In this document: positions 52,486 through 60,240 of the stretch, piece after piece | Position numbering within the stretch: the first letter of the stretch is position 1 | How the letters are laid out: every line of letters starts with the position of its first letter | Source of the DNA: Paraburkholderia fungorum | Lineage (GTDB): Bacteria; Pseudomonadota; Gammaproteobacteria; Burkholderiales; Burkholderiaceae | DNA: 64,000 bases | Direction: 5' to 3' | NCBI RefSeq assembly: GCF_900099835.1 | Contig: NZ_FNKP01000002.1 | Coordinates: 1,302,001-1,366,000, forward strand | Notes under the pieces: generated by a model | Databases searched by the model: none | The model's input: the letters and a program-made list of their open reading frames with translations, nothing else | Told to the model about the DNA's origin: nothing | Translations under genes and position numbers: made by a program

Positions 52486-53022
52486 TTGACGGATCACGCC
52501 GATACACCCCCGCCCTCCCAATCGCCGATCGACCCGGAGTTGCTCGCAGTCGCCCAGGAAGTATTCGATCTCGCACGACGCGGCGACGCGGCGATGCTCG
52601 CGGCCGTGATCGAAAAAGGCGTGCCGCCGAATCTGCGTAACGACAAGGGCGACAGCCTCGTGATGCTCGCGAGCTACCACGGTCACGTGGATGCAGTGCG
52701 TACCCTGCTCGAACGTGGCGCCGACCCTGATCTGCGCAACGACAACGGGCAAACGCCGATCGCCGGCGCAGCTTTCAAAGGTTTCGACAAGGTGATCGAG
52801 ACACTGCTCGCACACGGCGCCGACGTCGAGGGTGCATCGCCCGATGGCCGCACCGCGTTGATGGTGGCGGCCATGTTCAATCGCACCGCGATCATGGAGT
52901 TGCTGATTGCGCGCGGCGCGAACCCGAAGGCCCGCGATGCAAACGGCGTGACGCCGGCAGCCGCGGCCGCGCGCATGGGCGCAGCAGATGCCGAGTCGCG
53001 CCTGAAGGAATTGGGCTCCTAG
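52486..53022 (+). CDS. Ankyrin-repeat protein with TTG start
   Basis: A 178-residue protein with about four ankyrin repeats from residue 30 (AARRGDAAMLAAVIEKGVPPN, DSLVMLASYHGHVDAVRTLLERGADPD, TPIAGAAFKGFDKVIETLLAHGADV, TALMVAAMFNRTAIMELLIARGANP). The start is placed at TTG 52486 because a perfect AAGGAG (52474-52479) lies 6 nt upstream; an in-frame ATG at 52417 has no such site. No signal peptide or TM, so cytoplasmic; it probably binds a protein partner not identified here. Confidence 0.82.
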   Translation: MTDHADTPPPSQSPIDPELLAVAQEVFDLARRGDAAMLAAVIEKGVPPNLRNDKGDSLVMLASYHGHVDAVRTLLERGADPDLRNDNGQTPIAGAAFKGFDKVIETLLAHGADVEGASPDGRTALMVAAMFNRTAIMELLIARGANPKARDANGVTPAAAAARMGAADAESRLKELGS

Positions 53023-53091
53023 TCAGATTTCTGCGAAGGGTGCGGGGTTGCCCGCGAGCAGCGCCCTCGCCTTCACATTATCCACACCGCT

Positions 53092-53784
53092 TCACCCCTT
53101 CGCGGCCAGCAGCGAATCCAGATCGATATCCGCCAGTTCGCCGATCCGCTCGACGGTCACATCGGCGGGCGGATTGCTCGCGATCTCTTTCGGATCGAAA
53201 GCATAGTGACCCTGGCGCGGAAACACCGTGGTCAGCTTGTCGCCCCACGACTTTTTCATCGCAGTGAGAATCCGCAGTTTGTCGTCGACCATCACGTAGT
53301 GGCGCGCGGGGTAACACTCCATCACCTGATCGAGCATCAGTTCCTTGTGGATATAAATCAGCACGCGCCCTTCGACTTCGTCCCATAGACCGGAGCGCGA
53401 AATCTTGCGCGGCTGGAACACCACGTCGCCGTCGGAAAGAATCACCGTCGGGCCGCGTTGCCCGACGTGCCGCAGCGCATCGAGTGCGCCCGGATAGAGC
53501 CGGTTCGCAAACGGATACTCGATCAGGAACGACGCCATCAGCAACAGCTTCGTGTCACGCGGATGCTCCAGCCGGTAACGCTGCAGCGCGCCGAGATAGT
53601 CGGCGTAGCCCAGCTCCTTGCGCTGATCTTCGAAAATCTCCCAATAGCGCGCGCTGTTCTCCGCGCCGAATTCCCGCATCATGTGCGCGCGCAAATCCGA
53701 CAGCACGTGGTCGTTGTCCAGCAACGTGTTGTCACAGTCGAACAGAAACACGACGTCGTGCGGGTTGGAGGTTGTAGCTTGCAT
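53092..53784 (-). CDS. HAD-superfamily hydrolase
   Basis: A 230-residue HAD hydrolase: motif I FLFDCDNTLLDND with the nucleophile Asp in DxDNT, motif II TVILSDGD, and later acidic residues in YVMVDDKLRIL. A helical cap follows motif I. The substrate, probably a phosphorylated small molecule, is unknown. AGGAAA precedes the ATG. It lies 107 bp downstream of the 6-phosphogluconate dehydrogenase gene on the same strand. Confidence 0.85.
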   Translation of the reverse strand: MQATTSNPHDVVFLFDCDNTLLDNDHVLSDLRAHMMREFGAENSARYWEIFEDQRKELGYADYLGALQRYRLEHPRDTKLLLMASFLIEYPFANRLYPGALDALRHVGQRGPTVILSDGDVVFQPRKISRSGLWDEVEGRVLIYIHKELMLDQVMECYPARHYVMVDDKLRILTAMKKSWGDKLTTVFPRQGHYAFDPKEIASNPPADVTVERIGELADIDLDSLLAAKG

Positions 53785-53891
53785 CGCGGTTTCCTGGGTT
53801 GAGTTGGTTTGCGGGTTATCGGACTGGAAGCTGGCGGATCGATCACTGGCGGACGCCAGATTCGAATCTGGCGCATCACGTGCCGCGCGAA

Positions 53892-54935
53892 TCAGCTTTT
53901 CTGTCCACCGGACGCGGACGGCTCGGCGCTCTTTTCGACGTGACCGCCGAAATCATGCCGCATGGCCGACAGCACGCGATTCGCGAAGTCCGCATCGCCG
54001 CGCGAACTGAAGCGCGCGAACAGTGCCGCGCTGAGCACCGGCGTCGGCACGCCCTCGTCGATCGCGGCGGCTACGGTCCAGCGACCCTCGCCGGAATCCG
54101 ACACACGTCCCGCGTAATCCTTCAGATCGGCGTCGCTGACCAGCGATCCGGCGATCAGGTCCAGCAGCCACGAACCGATCACGCTGCCGCGCCGCCAGAC
54201 CTCGGTGACATCGGCGAGATTCAGGTCGTACTGGTACAACTCGGGACGACGCAGCGGCGACGTTTCGGCATCGACTTCGCGCGCGTGCTTGCCGGCATCC
54301 GCGTGATGGAGAATGTTCAGGCCTTCAGCGTACGCGGCCATCATTCCATATTCGATGCCGTTGTGGACCATCTTCACGAAATGGCCCGCGCCCTGCGGTC
54401 CGCAATGCAGGAAGCCCTGGTCGGCGGTACTCGAGCCTGGCTGACGGCCGGGCGTGGCCGCTGCCGATCCGGCACCAGGAGCCAGCGTCGAGAAAATCGG
54501 TTCGAGCCGCTTCACGACCTCCGTCTCGCCGCCGATCATCAGACAGTAGCCGCGCTCGCGGCCCGCGACGCCGCCGCTCGTGCCGACGTCCACATAGTGA
54601 AGGTGGCGCGCGCCGAGTTCGTTGCCGCGACGGATGTCGTCGTGATAGTACGAGTTGCCGCCGTCGATCACGATATCGCCCGGTTCGAGCAGCGGCACGA
54701 GTTTGTCGAGCGTCGCGTCGACCACGGCGGCGGGCACCATCAGCCAGACTGCGCGCGGCTTGTCGAGTTGCGCGACCAGGTCTTCGAGCGAGGATGCGCC
54801 TGCTACGCCGTCCTGTTTGAGTCTCTCGACCGCTGCCGCCTGCACGTCGTAAGCGATACATTGCTGACCGCCTTTCGTCAGGCGTCGCACCATGTCGGCG
54901 CCCATGCGTCCCAATCCAATCATGCCTAGCTGCAT
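53892..54935 (-). CDS. gnd: 6-Phosphogluconate dehydrogenase, decarboxylating, short (GndA/YqeC) type
   Basis: A 347-residue enzyme of the ~300-350-residue class, which typically uses NAD and lacks the long C-terminal duplication of E. coli Gnd. It shows the Rossmann loop MIGLGRMGADMVRRL, DIVIDGGNSYYHDD, the substrate loop VDVGTSGG and catalytic HFVKMVHNGIEYGMM. It makes ribulose 5-phosphate, feeding pentose phosphate that the nearby phosphoketolase can use after epimerisation. Start 54935 follows GGAG; the longer frame is unconserved. Confidence 0.92.
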   Translation of the reverse strand: MQLGMIGLGRMGADMVRRLTKGGQQCIAYDVQAAAVERLKQDGVAGASSLEDLVAQLDKPRAVWLMVPAAVVDATLDKLVPLLEPGDIVIDGGNSYYHDDIRRGNELGARHLHYVDVGTSGGVAGRERGYCLMIGGETEVVKRLEPIFSTLAPGAGSAAATPGRQPGSSTADQGFLHCGPQGAGHFVKMVHNGIEYGMMAAYAEGLNILHHADAGKHAREVDAETSPLRRPELYQYDLNLADVTEVWRRGSVIGSWLLDLIAGSLVSDADLKDYAGRVSDSGEGRWTVAAAIDEGVPTPVLSAALFARFSSRGDADFANRVLSAMRHDFGGHVEKSAEPSASGGQKS

Positions 54936-55405
54936 ATCTCGCTCCGGAAAGTGGTCGTTGCGTTGTTCGATATTGTTCGGCGTACCGTGATTGCGTGCGT
55001 TGGCGGTGTTGCGTCGGCTGCGCTGCAAAATGAAGGCGATGAAAAGCCGCGTGACACCACGCGCGTCAAAAGACGATACGCCTCTTTGCAGAGGCGTGGC
55101 GCGGCGTAAAGTTCCTGGCGGAAGGATTTGCGCGCGATTGCGCGCAAGTATCGGCGATGAATGTTCGGGCGCGGATGGAGCGTGTCCGGCGTTTGCTTCA
55201 ATCGGCTGACTGTCGGCTTACATACGGTTTCCACGACGACGCGCGGTATGTCGCGTGTGCGCTTTCGCTTGCATCGTTCGAACCAGTGGTTGGCTCTTAG
55301 GACTAGCAGCGTGCAACTGGATTCTGTGCAACGGTGCGATGCACAGAATGCCCCCGCCCCAATGTGCCACGCGCCGCAACACGCCGATCGGCGCCAACAC
55401 CAGAA
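54936..55405. other. Non-coding stretch with a hairpin
   Basis: A 470-bp region upstream of gnd and downstream of the MFS gene, both on the minus strand. No gene was recognised. ACGCCTC (55078-55084), TTTGCA, GAGGCGT (55091-55097) forms a 7-bp hairpin; on the minus strand it is followed by ATCGTCTTTT, so it may terminate transcripts reading out of the MFS gene. Confidence 0.4.
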
Positions 55406-56728
55406 TTAGCTGCGCCGTGTCTGCGTCTTCGCATACCGCTCGCGCGCAAACCGCTTCACTGCCCGCCACATCAGCGGATAGCGATAACCCGGCACCGCGA
55501 ACAGCACCAGCGCGCACAGCGCCAGCAAGCCGCAGAACAGGAACGTGCCGCGATAGCTGAACGCCTGCACCAGCAAGCCCGACAACACGCCCGACAGAAT
55601 CGACCCAACCCGCGCCGCGTTGAAGAACAGCGCGGTTGCGCGGCCAGGCGCATGCGGCATCAGATCCTGCACGTAGGTCATGCCGAGACACGACGTGACG
55701 GCGACCACGAACGCGTTGAGCATCTGCATCGGAATCAGCACGTGGACATTGCCCGCCAGCGACATCCCGACGAAATACACCGCGTGCACCGCCGCGCACG
55801 CCGCCAGCCAGTTCGGCTTGTGCAACGTGGACGATTTCGCGCCGAGCGCGAGCATCATCGGAATCTCCATCAATGCGCCCAGGCCGAGCATGACCGAGAC
55901 GTCCAGATGCGTGCCGTTCAAGCCGTGCACGATGTAAAGCGGCAGTACGATCATGGTCGCGTTCGCGGCCAGCCCGAGCAGCGTGAGCGCGGCGACCGCG
56001 CGGCCGATATCGTTCGCCGACGCGACGCCCGGCAGGTCTTCATGTGCGTCTTCGCCTGGCGTAGTCAGCGGCGGCACGGTAATCGACGCCGACGGCTCCG
56101 ACGCCGTATCTTCTACCGTGTGATCGCCCAGATGACCTTGCGGCTCCCGCATCTTCCACACGATGAACCCGCAGGTCGCAAAGCTCGCGGCGGCAAACAG
56201 GAAGAGTCCATAAAAGCTGGTCGCCGCCAGCACCAGCGCACCGACCGACGGCCCGAACACCCACGCCGCCGACAGAATGGTCCGCAACGTCGCGCTCGCG
56301 AACACACGCTCCTGCGGATCTGGTACCGGTAACGCGGCGCGGCTGAAAGAGAACACCATCGAGATGGCCGAGCCGCCCGCACCGATAAAAACGATGCCGA
56401 CCACCAGCAGCAACCGGTAGTCGCGCACGACACACAAACACAGGTAGCCGAGCGCGGCGGCAATCAGCGCCGCCAGCAATAACGGCCGATGCCGTCCGCT
56501 GGCGTCGCTCCATCGACCCGCAAGCGTACTGGCGAGCACACCGCTCGCGGCGATCAGCGTCATGAAGACGCCGAGCCTGAACGGCGTCATGCCGGCGCGC
56601 TCGACGCCGAACAGCGAGAGATACGGAGCGGTGAACGACATCGCCACACCCAGCATGAGGGTGGCGGCGGCCAGCGGCTTGAAGCCAGGGATGCGAAGCA
56701 GGTCGAAAAAGCGTGAGGTTTTCAACAC
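55406..56728 (-). CDS. Major facilitator transporter, sugar-efflux (SetA/B)-like
   Basis: A 440-residue 12-TM MFS carrier. The A-loop-like motif after TM2 reads AGRWSDASGRHRPLLLAA; a hydrophilic central loop (about 195-225, rich in Thr/Glu/Pro) separates the halves. The C-terminal half contains QMLNAFVVAVTSCLGMTYVQDLMPHAPGRATALFFNAARVGSILSGVLSGLL, matching bacterial sugar-efflux transporters. Proton-driven export of sugars or analogues is likely. Confidence 0.82.
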   Translation of the reverse strand: MLKTSRFFDLLRIPGFKPLAAATLMLGVAMSFTAPYLSLFGVERAGMTPFRLGVFMTLIAASGVLASTLAGRWSDASGRHRPLLLAALIAAALGYLCLCVVRDYRLLLVVGIVFIGAGGSAISMVFSFSRAALPVPDPQERVFASATLRTILSAAWVFGPSVGALVLAATSFYGLFLFAAASFATCGFIVWKMREPQGHLGDHTVEDTASEPSASITVPPLTTPGEDAHEDLPGVASANDIGRAVAALTLLGLAANATMIVLPLYIVHGLNGTHLDVSVMLGLGALMEIPMMLALGAKSSTLHKPNWLAACAAVHAVYFVGMSLAGNVHVLIPMQMLNAFVVAVTSCLGMTYVQDLMPHAPGRATALFFNAARVGSILSGVLSGLLVQAFSYRGTFLFCGLLALCALVLFAVPGYRYPLMWRAVKRFARERYAKTQTRRS

Positions 56729-56910
56729 GGGGACGGTGGGTCAGTTGGAGCGAATCTGGTACGCGAAATGCGCGCCGGAGAGTCGTGGCCGATGCAACTG
56801 GGGCATTATCGGCCTAGCTTGCGGGCGCGTAAACCCGCGCCGGTTCGTCCCAAATTCGTCCTGCATCGACGTTGCGTTACGTTGCCAGCAAGCTGACTGC
56901 ATGCTGCGTG

Positions 56911-57423
56911 CTACTTACCATCCGTTACACGCATTTGCTGTGCTTGAGCTTTGTAATCATAGGTCGGATAAAACTCGGTTCGATAGCCGCCCCACGCAGT
57001 CGTTTCGATTGCGCGGTTGACTTCGCGCAGCCTGCTCGCGGGCACACGCAACGTGACAACCTGGCCGATACCCATCATCACGTACCACGAGACGACTTCG
57101 ATCCCGGGCGGCGGGAAGGTTTTGAAGAAGCCCTGCGCGCGCAGCTGGTCGTTGATCTTCGGCAGCGGTTTGGATTCGTCGTGGCGCAGAAAGATGGTGA
57201 GCAGGAAGGTGTCGTCTGCTGCGGGTGTTGTTGCCGCGCCCGGTTGAGTGGCGGCGATAGTCGGTGCATTGGTTGGGTCCGGTGCGGCGGCTGGATCGGC
57301 GCCGTAAGCGAGCGGCGCAGCGGCGAGCGACATCCCCAGAGAGACGAGCACCGCTGCACGCAGTACCCCGCGACGTAGTACGACGCTGGACAGCCCGGAA
57401 ACGATCGCAAATGCATTGGGCAT
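56911..57423 (-). CDS. Secreted protein of unknown function
   Basis: A 170-residue protein with a signal peptide (VLRRGVLRAAVLVSLGMSLAAAPLAYGA), a Pro/Ala/Thr-rich linker at about 43-70 and a compact C-terminal domain (DTFLLTIFLRHDESKPLPKINDQL, GIEVVSWYVMMGIGQVVTLRVPA, TTAWGGYRTEFYPTYD). The start at 57423 has GGAGG 7 nt upstream. The C-terminal domain looks conserved (balanced hydrophobic pattern), but I do not recognise a family. Confidence 0.75.
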   Translation of the reverse strand: MPNAFAIVSGLSSVVLRRGVLRAAVLVSLGMSLAAAPLAYGADPAAAPDPTNAPTIAATQPGAATTPAADDTFLLTIFLRHDESKPLPKINDQLRAQGFFKTFPPPGIEVVSWYVMMGIGQVVTLRVPASRLREVNRAIETTAWGGYRTEFYPTYDYKAQAQQMRVTDGK

Positions 57424-57572
57424 GAAATGCCTCCGTAACGAGTTAAGCAAATGTGTTGTTTGCAGCGATACAGCGATACACAGCGCGCGCGTTACGCATT
57501 GGTGCGCCAGGTGGCGCGGCGACACGCGAGCAATTTCCACTCCAGTTGTGGTGCCTCCGCCGAAGGCTCCCG

Positions 57573-57869
57573 TTACAGCACGACGTAACCGCGTTTTTCG
57601 AGCGTCCACCGATGCCACTGATTGCCATACATGCCGCAGCCGATAGCAAACAGAATCGACAGAATCGTGCCGATCAGATCGGCGGTCTCGCCCCACAAGC
57701 CCAGGCTGAACAGAATGATACTGACCGACAACATGACGAAAGCGGCAAACCACATTCGCCTCGACAACGCCCAGATGAAGCCGAGCAGACAGGCGCCCCA
57801 ACTGAAGCCCGTCGCGACCGCGACCGATTCGCCGGTGCCGGGGTATTGCAGATAAATCCTGTCGCCCAT
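57573..57869 (-). CDS. Small membrane protein, DUF2628-like
   Basis: A 98-residue protein with two to three hydrophobic segments (GFSWGACLLGFIWALSRRMW, FVMLSVSIILFSLGL, TILSILFAIGCGMYGN) and a C-terminal QWHRWTLEKRGYVVL. The pattern of a YGN-xxxH-xxLxxRGY tail after TM segments resembles DUF2628 inner-membrane proteins. A start at 57956 is also open, but 57869 (GGGAAACG upstream) is favoured. Confidence 0.65.
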   Translation of the reverse strand: MGDRIYLQYPGTGESVAVATGFSWGACLLGFIWALSRRMWFAAFVMLSVSIILFSLGLWGETADLIGTILSILFAIGCGMYGNQWHRWTLEKRGYVVL

Positions 57870-58218
57870 TTCGTTTCCCAAATATTCCTGAACTTTGCCG
57901 GATGCAGATGCGATTTGCGCCGCCGATCTTCGACGGCAGAGGATGATGTTTAACATGCCACGGCGTCATCCACGAGAGTGTGCGTGCGAATTGCGTCGCG
58001 GGGAAGCGTGTGCGGCGGTACGCGTCGCGGGTCAATGCGCATCACAGGCGAGCCTCACTGACGTTACGCGGCATAGCTGCTAACCTTGGCAGATCCACAC
58101 GCAGGCAAGACCGCAGCAGGCCGTGTTGGCTAATGGCCTTACAGCAGGCCTTACAGCAGGCGTTACTGCGGGCCTTACAGCGCCCTGTCCGTCCAGATAG
58201 AACCGCATCGGAGCACGC
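57870..58218. other. Divergent intergenic region upstream of the thioredoxin-like gene
   Basis: A 349-bp region. Apart from the 12-bp tandem repeats (58135-58182), nothing was recognised. Small open frames cross the repeats but are in a different frame from the thioredoxin-like gene and have no ribosome site. Confidence 0.4.
58135..58182 (+). repeat. Four 12-bp tandem repeats in the thioredoxin-like gene leader
   Basis: Units GGCCTTACAGCA, GGCCTTACAGCA, GGCGTTACTGCG and GGCCTTACAGCG lie head to tail, ending 36 bp before the start codon. Two are identical, one differs at three positions, one at one. They may change leader length or bind a regulator. Confidence 0.75.
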
Positions 58219-58539
58219 ATGGCAACCCAGACAGCCTATTCAACACACGCCCCCTCGCGCGCCGATGTCGACGCGCTGCCCGGCACGACCGTCGTCGAAT
58301 TCGGCACGGACTGGTGCGGCTATTGCCAGGGCGCGCAGGCGTCGATTGCCGAGGCGTTCGCGCCGCATGCCGAGGTCAGGCATCTGAAAATCGAAGACGG
58401 CCCCGGTCGCCCTCTCGGCCGCTCGTTCAAGGTGAAGCTGTGGCCTACGCTGGTGTTCATGCGCGATGGCGCCGAAGTGGCGCGGGTGGTGCGTCCACGA
58501 AACGCGGCGGAGATTGCCGACGCGTTCGCGGCGCTCTGA
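58219..58539 (+). CDS. Thioredoxin-family protein
   Basis: A 106-residue thioredoxin fold with active site Cys33-Gly-Tyr-Cys36 (WCGYC, instead of WCGPC) and the cis-Pro loop KLWPTLVFMRDG. No signal peptide, so cytoplasmic. The CGYC motif is less oxidising/reducing-typical than CGPC and occurs in divergent thioredoxins. It lies 40 bp before yjbQ and may be co-transcribed. Confidence 0.87.
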   Translation: MATQTAYSTHAPSRADVDALPGTTVVEFGTDWCGYCQGAQASIAEAFAPHAEVRHLKIEDGPGRPLGRSFKVKLWPTLVFMRDGAEVARVVRPRNAAEIADAFAAL

Positions 58540-58579
58540 TTTTTATCCCTTCCCCGCCGATTCACCCATTGCAAACACC

Positions 58580-58999
58580 ATGCGCCAGGCCATCCATCAC
58601 CTCAGCGTCAAAGCCCGCAGCCGCGGTCTTGTCGAGTTCACCGATGAAGCGAGCCGCTTCGTCTCCGGCGAAGGCATCCGCACCGGACTGCTGACGCTGT
58701 TTTGCCGTCATACGTCCGCGTCGCTGCTGATCCAGGAGAACGCCGATCCCTCCGTGCAGCGCGATCTGGAGCGCTACTTCGCGAGCCTCGCACCGGAGGA
58801 CGCCGAACGCTACGAGCACGACGCCGAAGGACCCGACGACATGCCCGCGCATCTGCGGACCGCGCTCACGCAAGTGCAGTTGTCGGTGCCGGTCGAACAT
58901 GGACAGATGGTCCTCGGCACGTGGCAAGGCTTATATCTGTTCGAGCATCGCCGTCATACGCAGCATCGCGACATCGTGCTGCATCTGATCGGCGAGTGA
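58580..58999 (+). CDS. YjbQ/UPF0047 family protein (secondary thiamine-phosphate synthase enzyme)
   Basis: A 139-residue protein with YjbQ-family words: GLLTLFCRHTSASLLIQENADPSVQRDLERYF, EGPDDMPAHLRTALT and GTWQGLYLFEHR. Conserved His residues fit a metal site. The family shows weak thiamine-phosphate synthase activity; its natural role is uncertain. The start at 58580 gives the normal family length; the frame before it overlaps the thioredoxin gene. Confidence 0.88.
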   Translation: MRQAIHHLSVKARSRGLVEFTDEASRFVSGEGIRTGLLTLFCRHTSASLLIQENADPSVQRDLERYFASLAPEDAERYEHDAEGPDDMPAHLRTALTQVQLSVPVEHGQMVLGTWQGLYLFEHRRHTQHRDIVLHLIGE

Positions 59000-59040
59000 C
59001 CGGACGCGGCGCGATAAAGCCGCTACGGTCAAACAGCGCC

Positions 59041-60072
59041 TCAAGCTCCCTCCAGCGGCACCCCGCCAAACGCCTGCCTTTGCGCCAGCGACACAAAAGT
59101 CTGCGCATCGCGCGCCGCCAGCACCACCGCCGCCATTCCGAAGAACTCGTGCGTCGCGCCGCGATAATTGCGATGCTCGACCGCCACGCCCGCGCTGCGC
59201 AGTTTCTGCGCGAGCTTCTCGCCGTCCGAGCGCAGCGGATCGATGCCGGCCGTGACGATTGCCGTCGGCGGCAACCCGGACAGATCGGCGCTCACCACGT
59301 CGATCAACGGACTCGTCAGATCGCTCTCGCTATTGATCACGTTATGCACGAACCACAGCATCATCGGCTTGCTCAGCGGGCGGGCGTTGCGGTTTTCCTC
59401 GTACGACACCGACACGATATTGTTGCTTGCCACCGGATAGATCAGCGCCTGGTGAAGCGGCATCCGCGTGCCGGTTTCGCGCGCGCGAATCGACACGTTG
59501 ATCGCCAGGTTGCCGCCTGCGCTCTCGCCCATCACCGCGATCCGGTCCGGATCGCCGCCCAGGCTCGCGCCGTTTTCGACCAGCCAGCGCCACGCGGCGA
59601 ACGCGTCATCGTGGGCGGCGGGCAGGCGGTGTTCGGGCGCCTGACGATAATGCGCGGAGACGACGATCGCGTTGCTCTGCGCGGCAATCGAACGCGGCGT
59701 GGCGTCGTAGGTATCGAGATCGGCGATTACCCAGCCGCCGCCATGAAAATACAGGATCAGCGGAAACGGTCCCTCGCCTTGCGGCCGGTACACCCGCGCC
59801 GGATTGCTGCCGATCGCGCCGGGAATCACGATCTCTTCGGTGCGCACCGCTTCCAGTTCCGGCGACGGCCGCGCGCTGAACGCCGGATCGGCCACCAGCT
59901 TTTTGACGGCGTCGGCAGGCGTGGGCTGCCGCCTCGCTTCGTCGACGGAGCAATCTTCGATTGGCTTCGGATTGAGACTTTTGAGTGCGCCGAGCACGGC
60001 TTTCATGTCGGGGTCGGCATGGCCCGTGGGGTCCAGACCGACCATGCCTTTGATGGTATCGCCAAGTGTCAT
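59041..60072 (-). CDS. Alpha/beta hydrolase, hormone-sensitive-lipase family esterase
   Basis: A 343-residue esterase. It has the HSL oxyanion motif LYFHGGGWVIADLDTYD, the nucleophile elbow VMGESAGGNLA and a C-terminal acid/His pair in TAGIDPLRSDGE and YRGATHEFFGM. Start 60072 has AGGAG 7 nt upstream, but that site lies inside a perfect 14-bp hairpin (60078-60115). An in-frame ATG inside the hairpin loop (encoding MRSSIRSFP before MTLGD) is a possible alternative start. Confidence 0.88.
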   Translation of the reverse strand: MTLGDTIKGMVGLDPTGHADPDMKAVLGALKSLNPKPIEDCSVDEARRQPTPADAVKKLVADPAFSARPSPELEAVRTEEIVIPGAIGSNPARVYRPQGEGPFPLILYFHGGGWVIADLDTYDATPRSIAAQSNAIVVSAHYRQAPEHRLPAAHDDAFAAWRWLVENGASLGGDPDRIAVMGESAGGNLAINVSIRARETGTRMPLHQALIYPVASNNIVSVSYEENRNARPLSKPMMLWFVHNVINSESDLTSPLIDVVSADLSGLPPTAIVTAGIDPLRSDGEKLAQKLRSAGVAVEHRNYRGATHEFFGMAAVVLAARDAQTFVSLAQRQAFGGVPLEGA

Positions 60073-60077
60073 GGGAA

Positions 60078-60115
60078 AACTCCTGATGGATGAGCGCATG
60101 AATCCATCAGGAGTT
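60078..60115 (-). promoter_or_regulatory. Perfect hairpin masking the esterase ribosome-binding site
   Basis: AACTCCTGATGGAT (60078-60091) and ATCCATCAGGAGTT (60102-60115) are exact reverse complements with a 10-nt loop. In the minus-strand mRNA the 3' arm contains the AGGAG located 7 nt before the esterase ATG. The hairpin could hide the ribosome site, or terminate read-through from the upstream kinase gene. Confidence 0.7.
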
Positions 60116-60240
60116 GCAACCACCGCCCGACGGCACGCATGCTGTCGGTCACAGCAAGCGCTATTCCCGTCGAAGCGCCGCCCGGCGCGACTTTCAAGTC
60201 AACCGGGGTCCGGCTAAGGTCAGACTATTTGCGAGCACCG

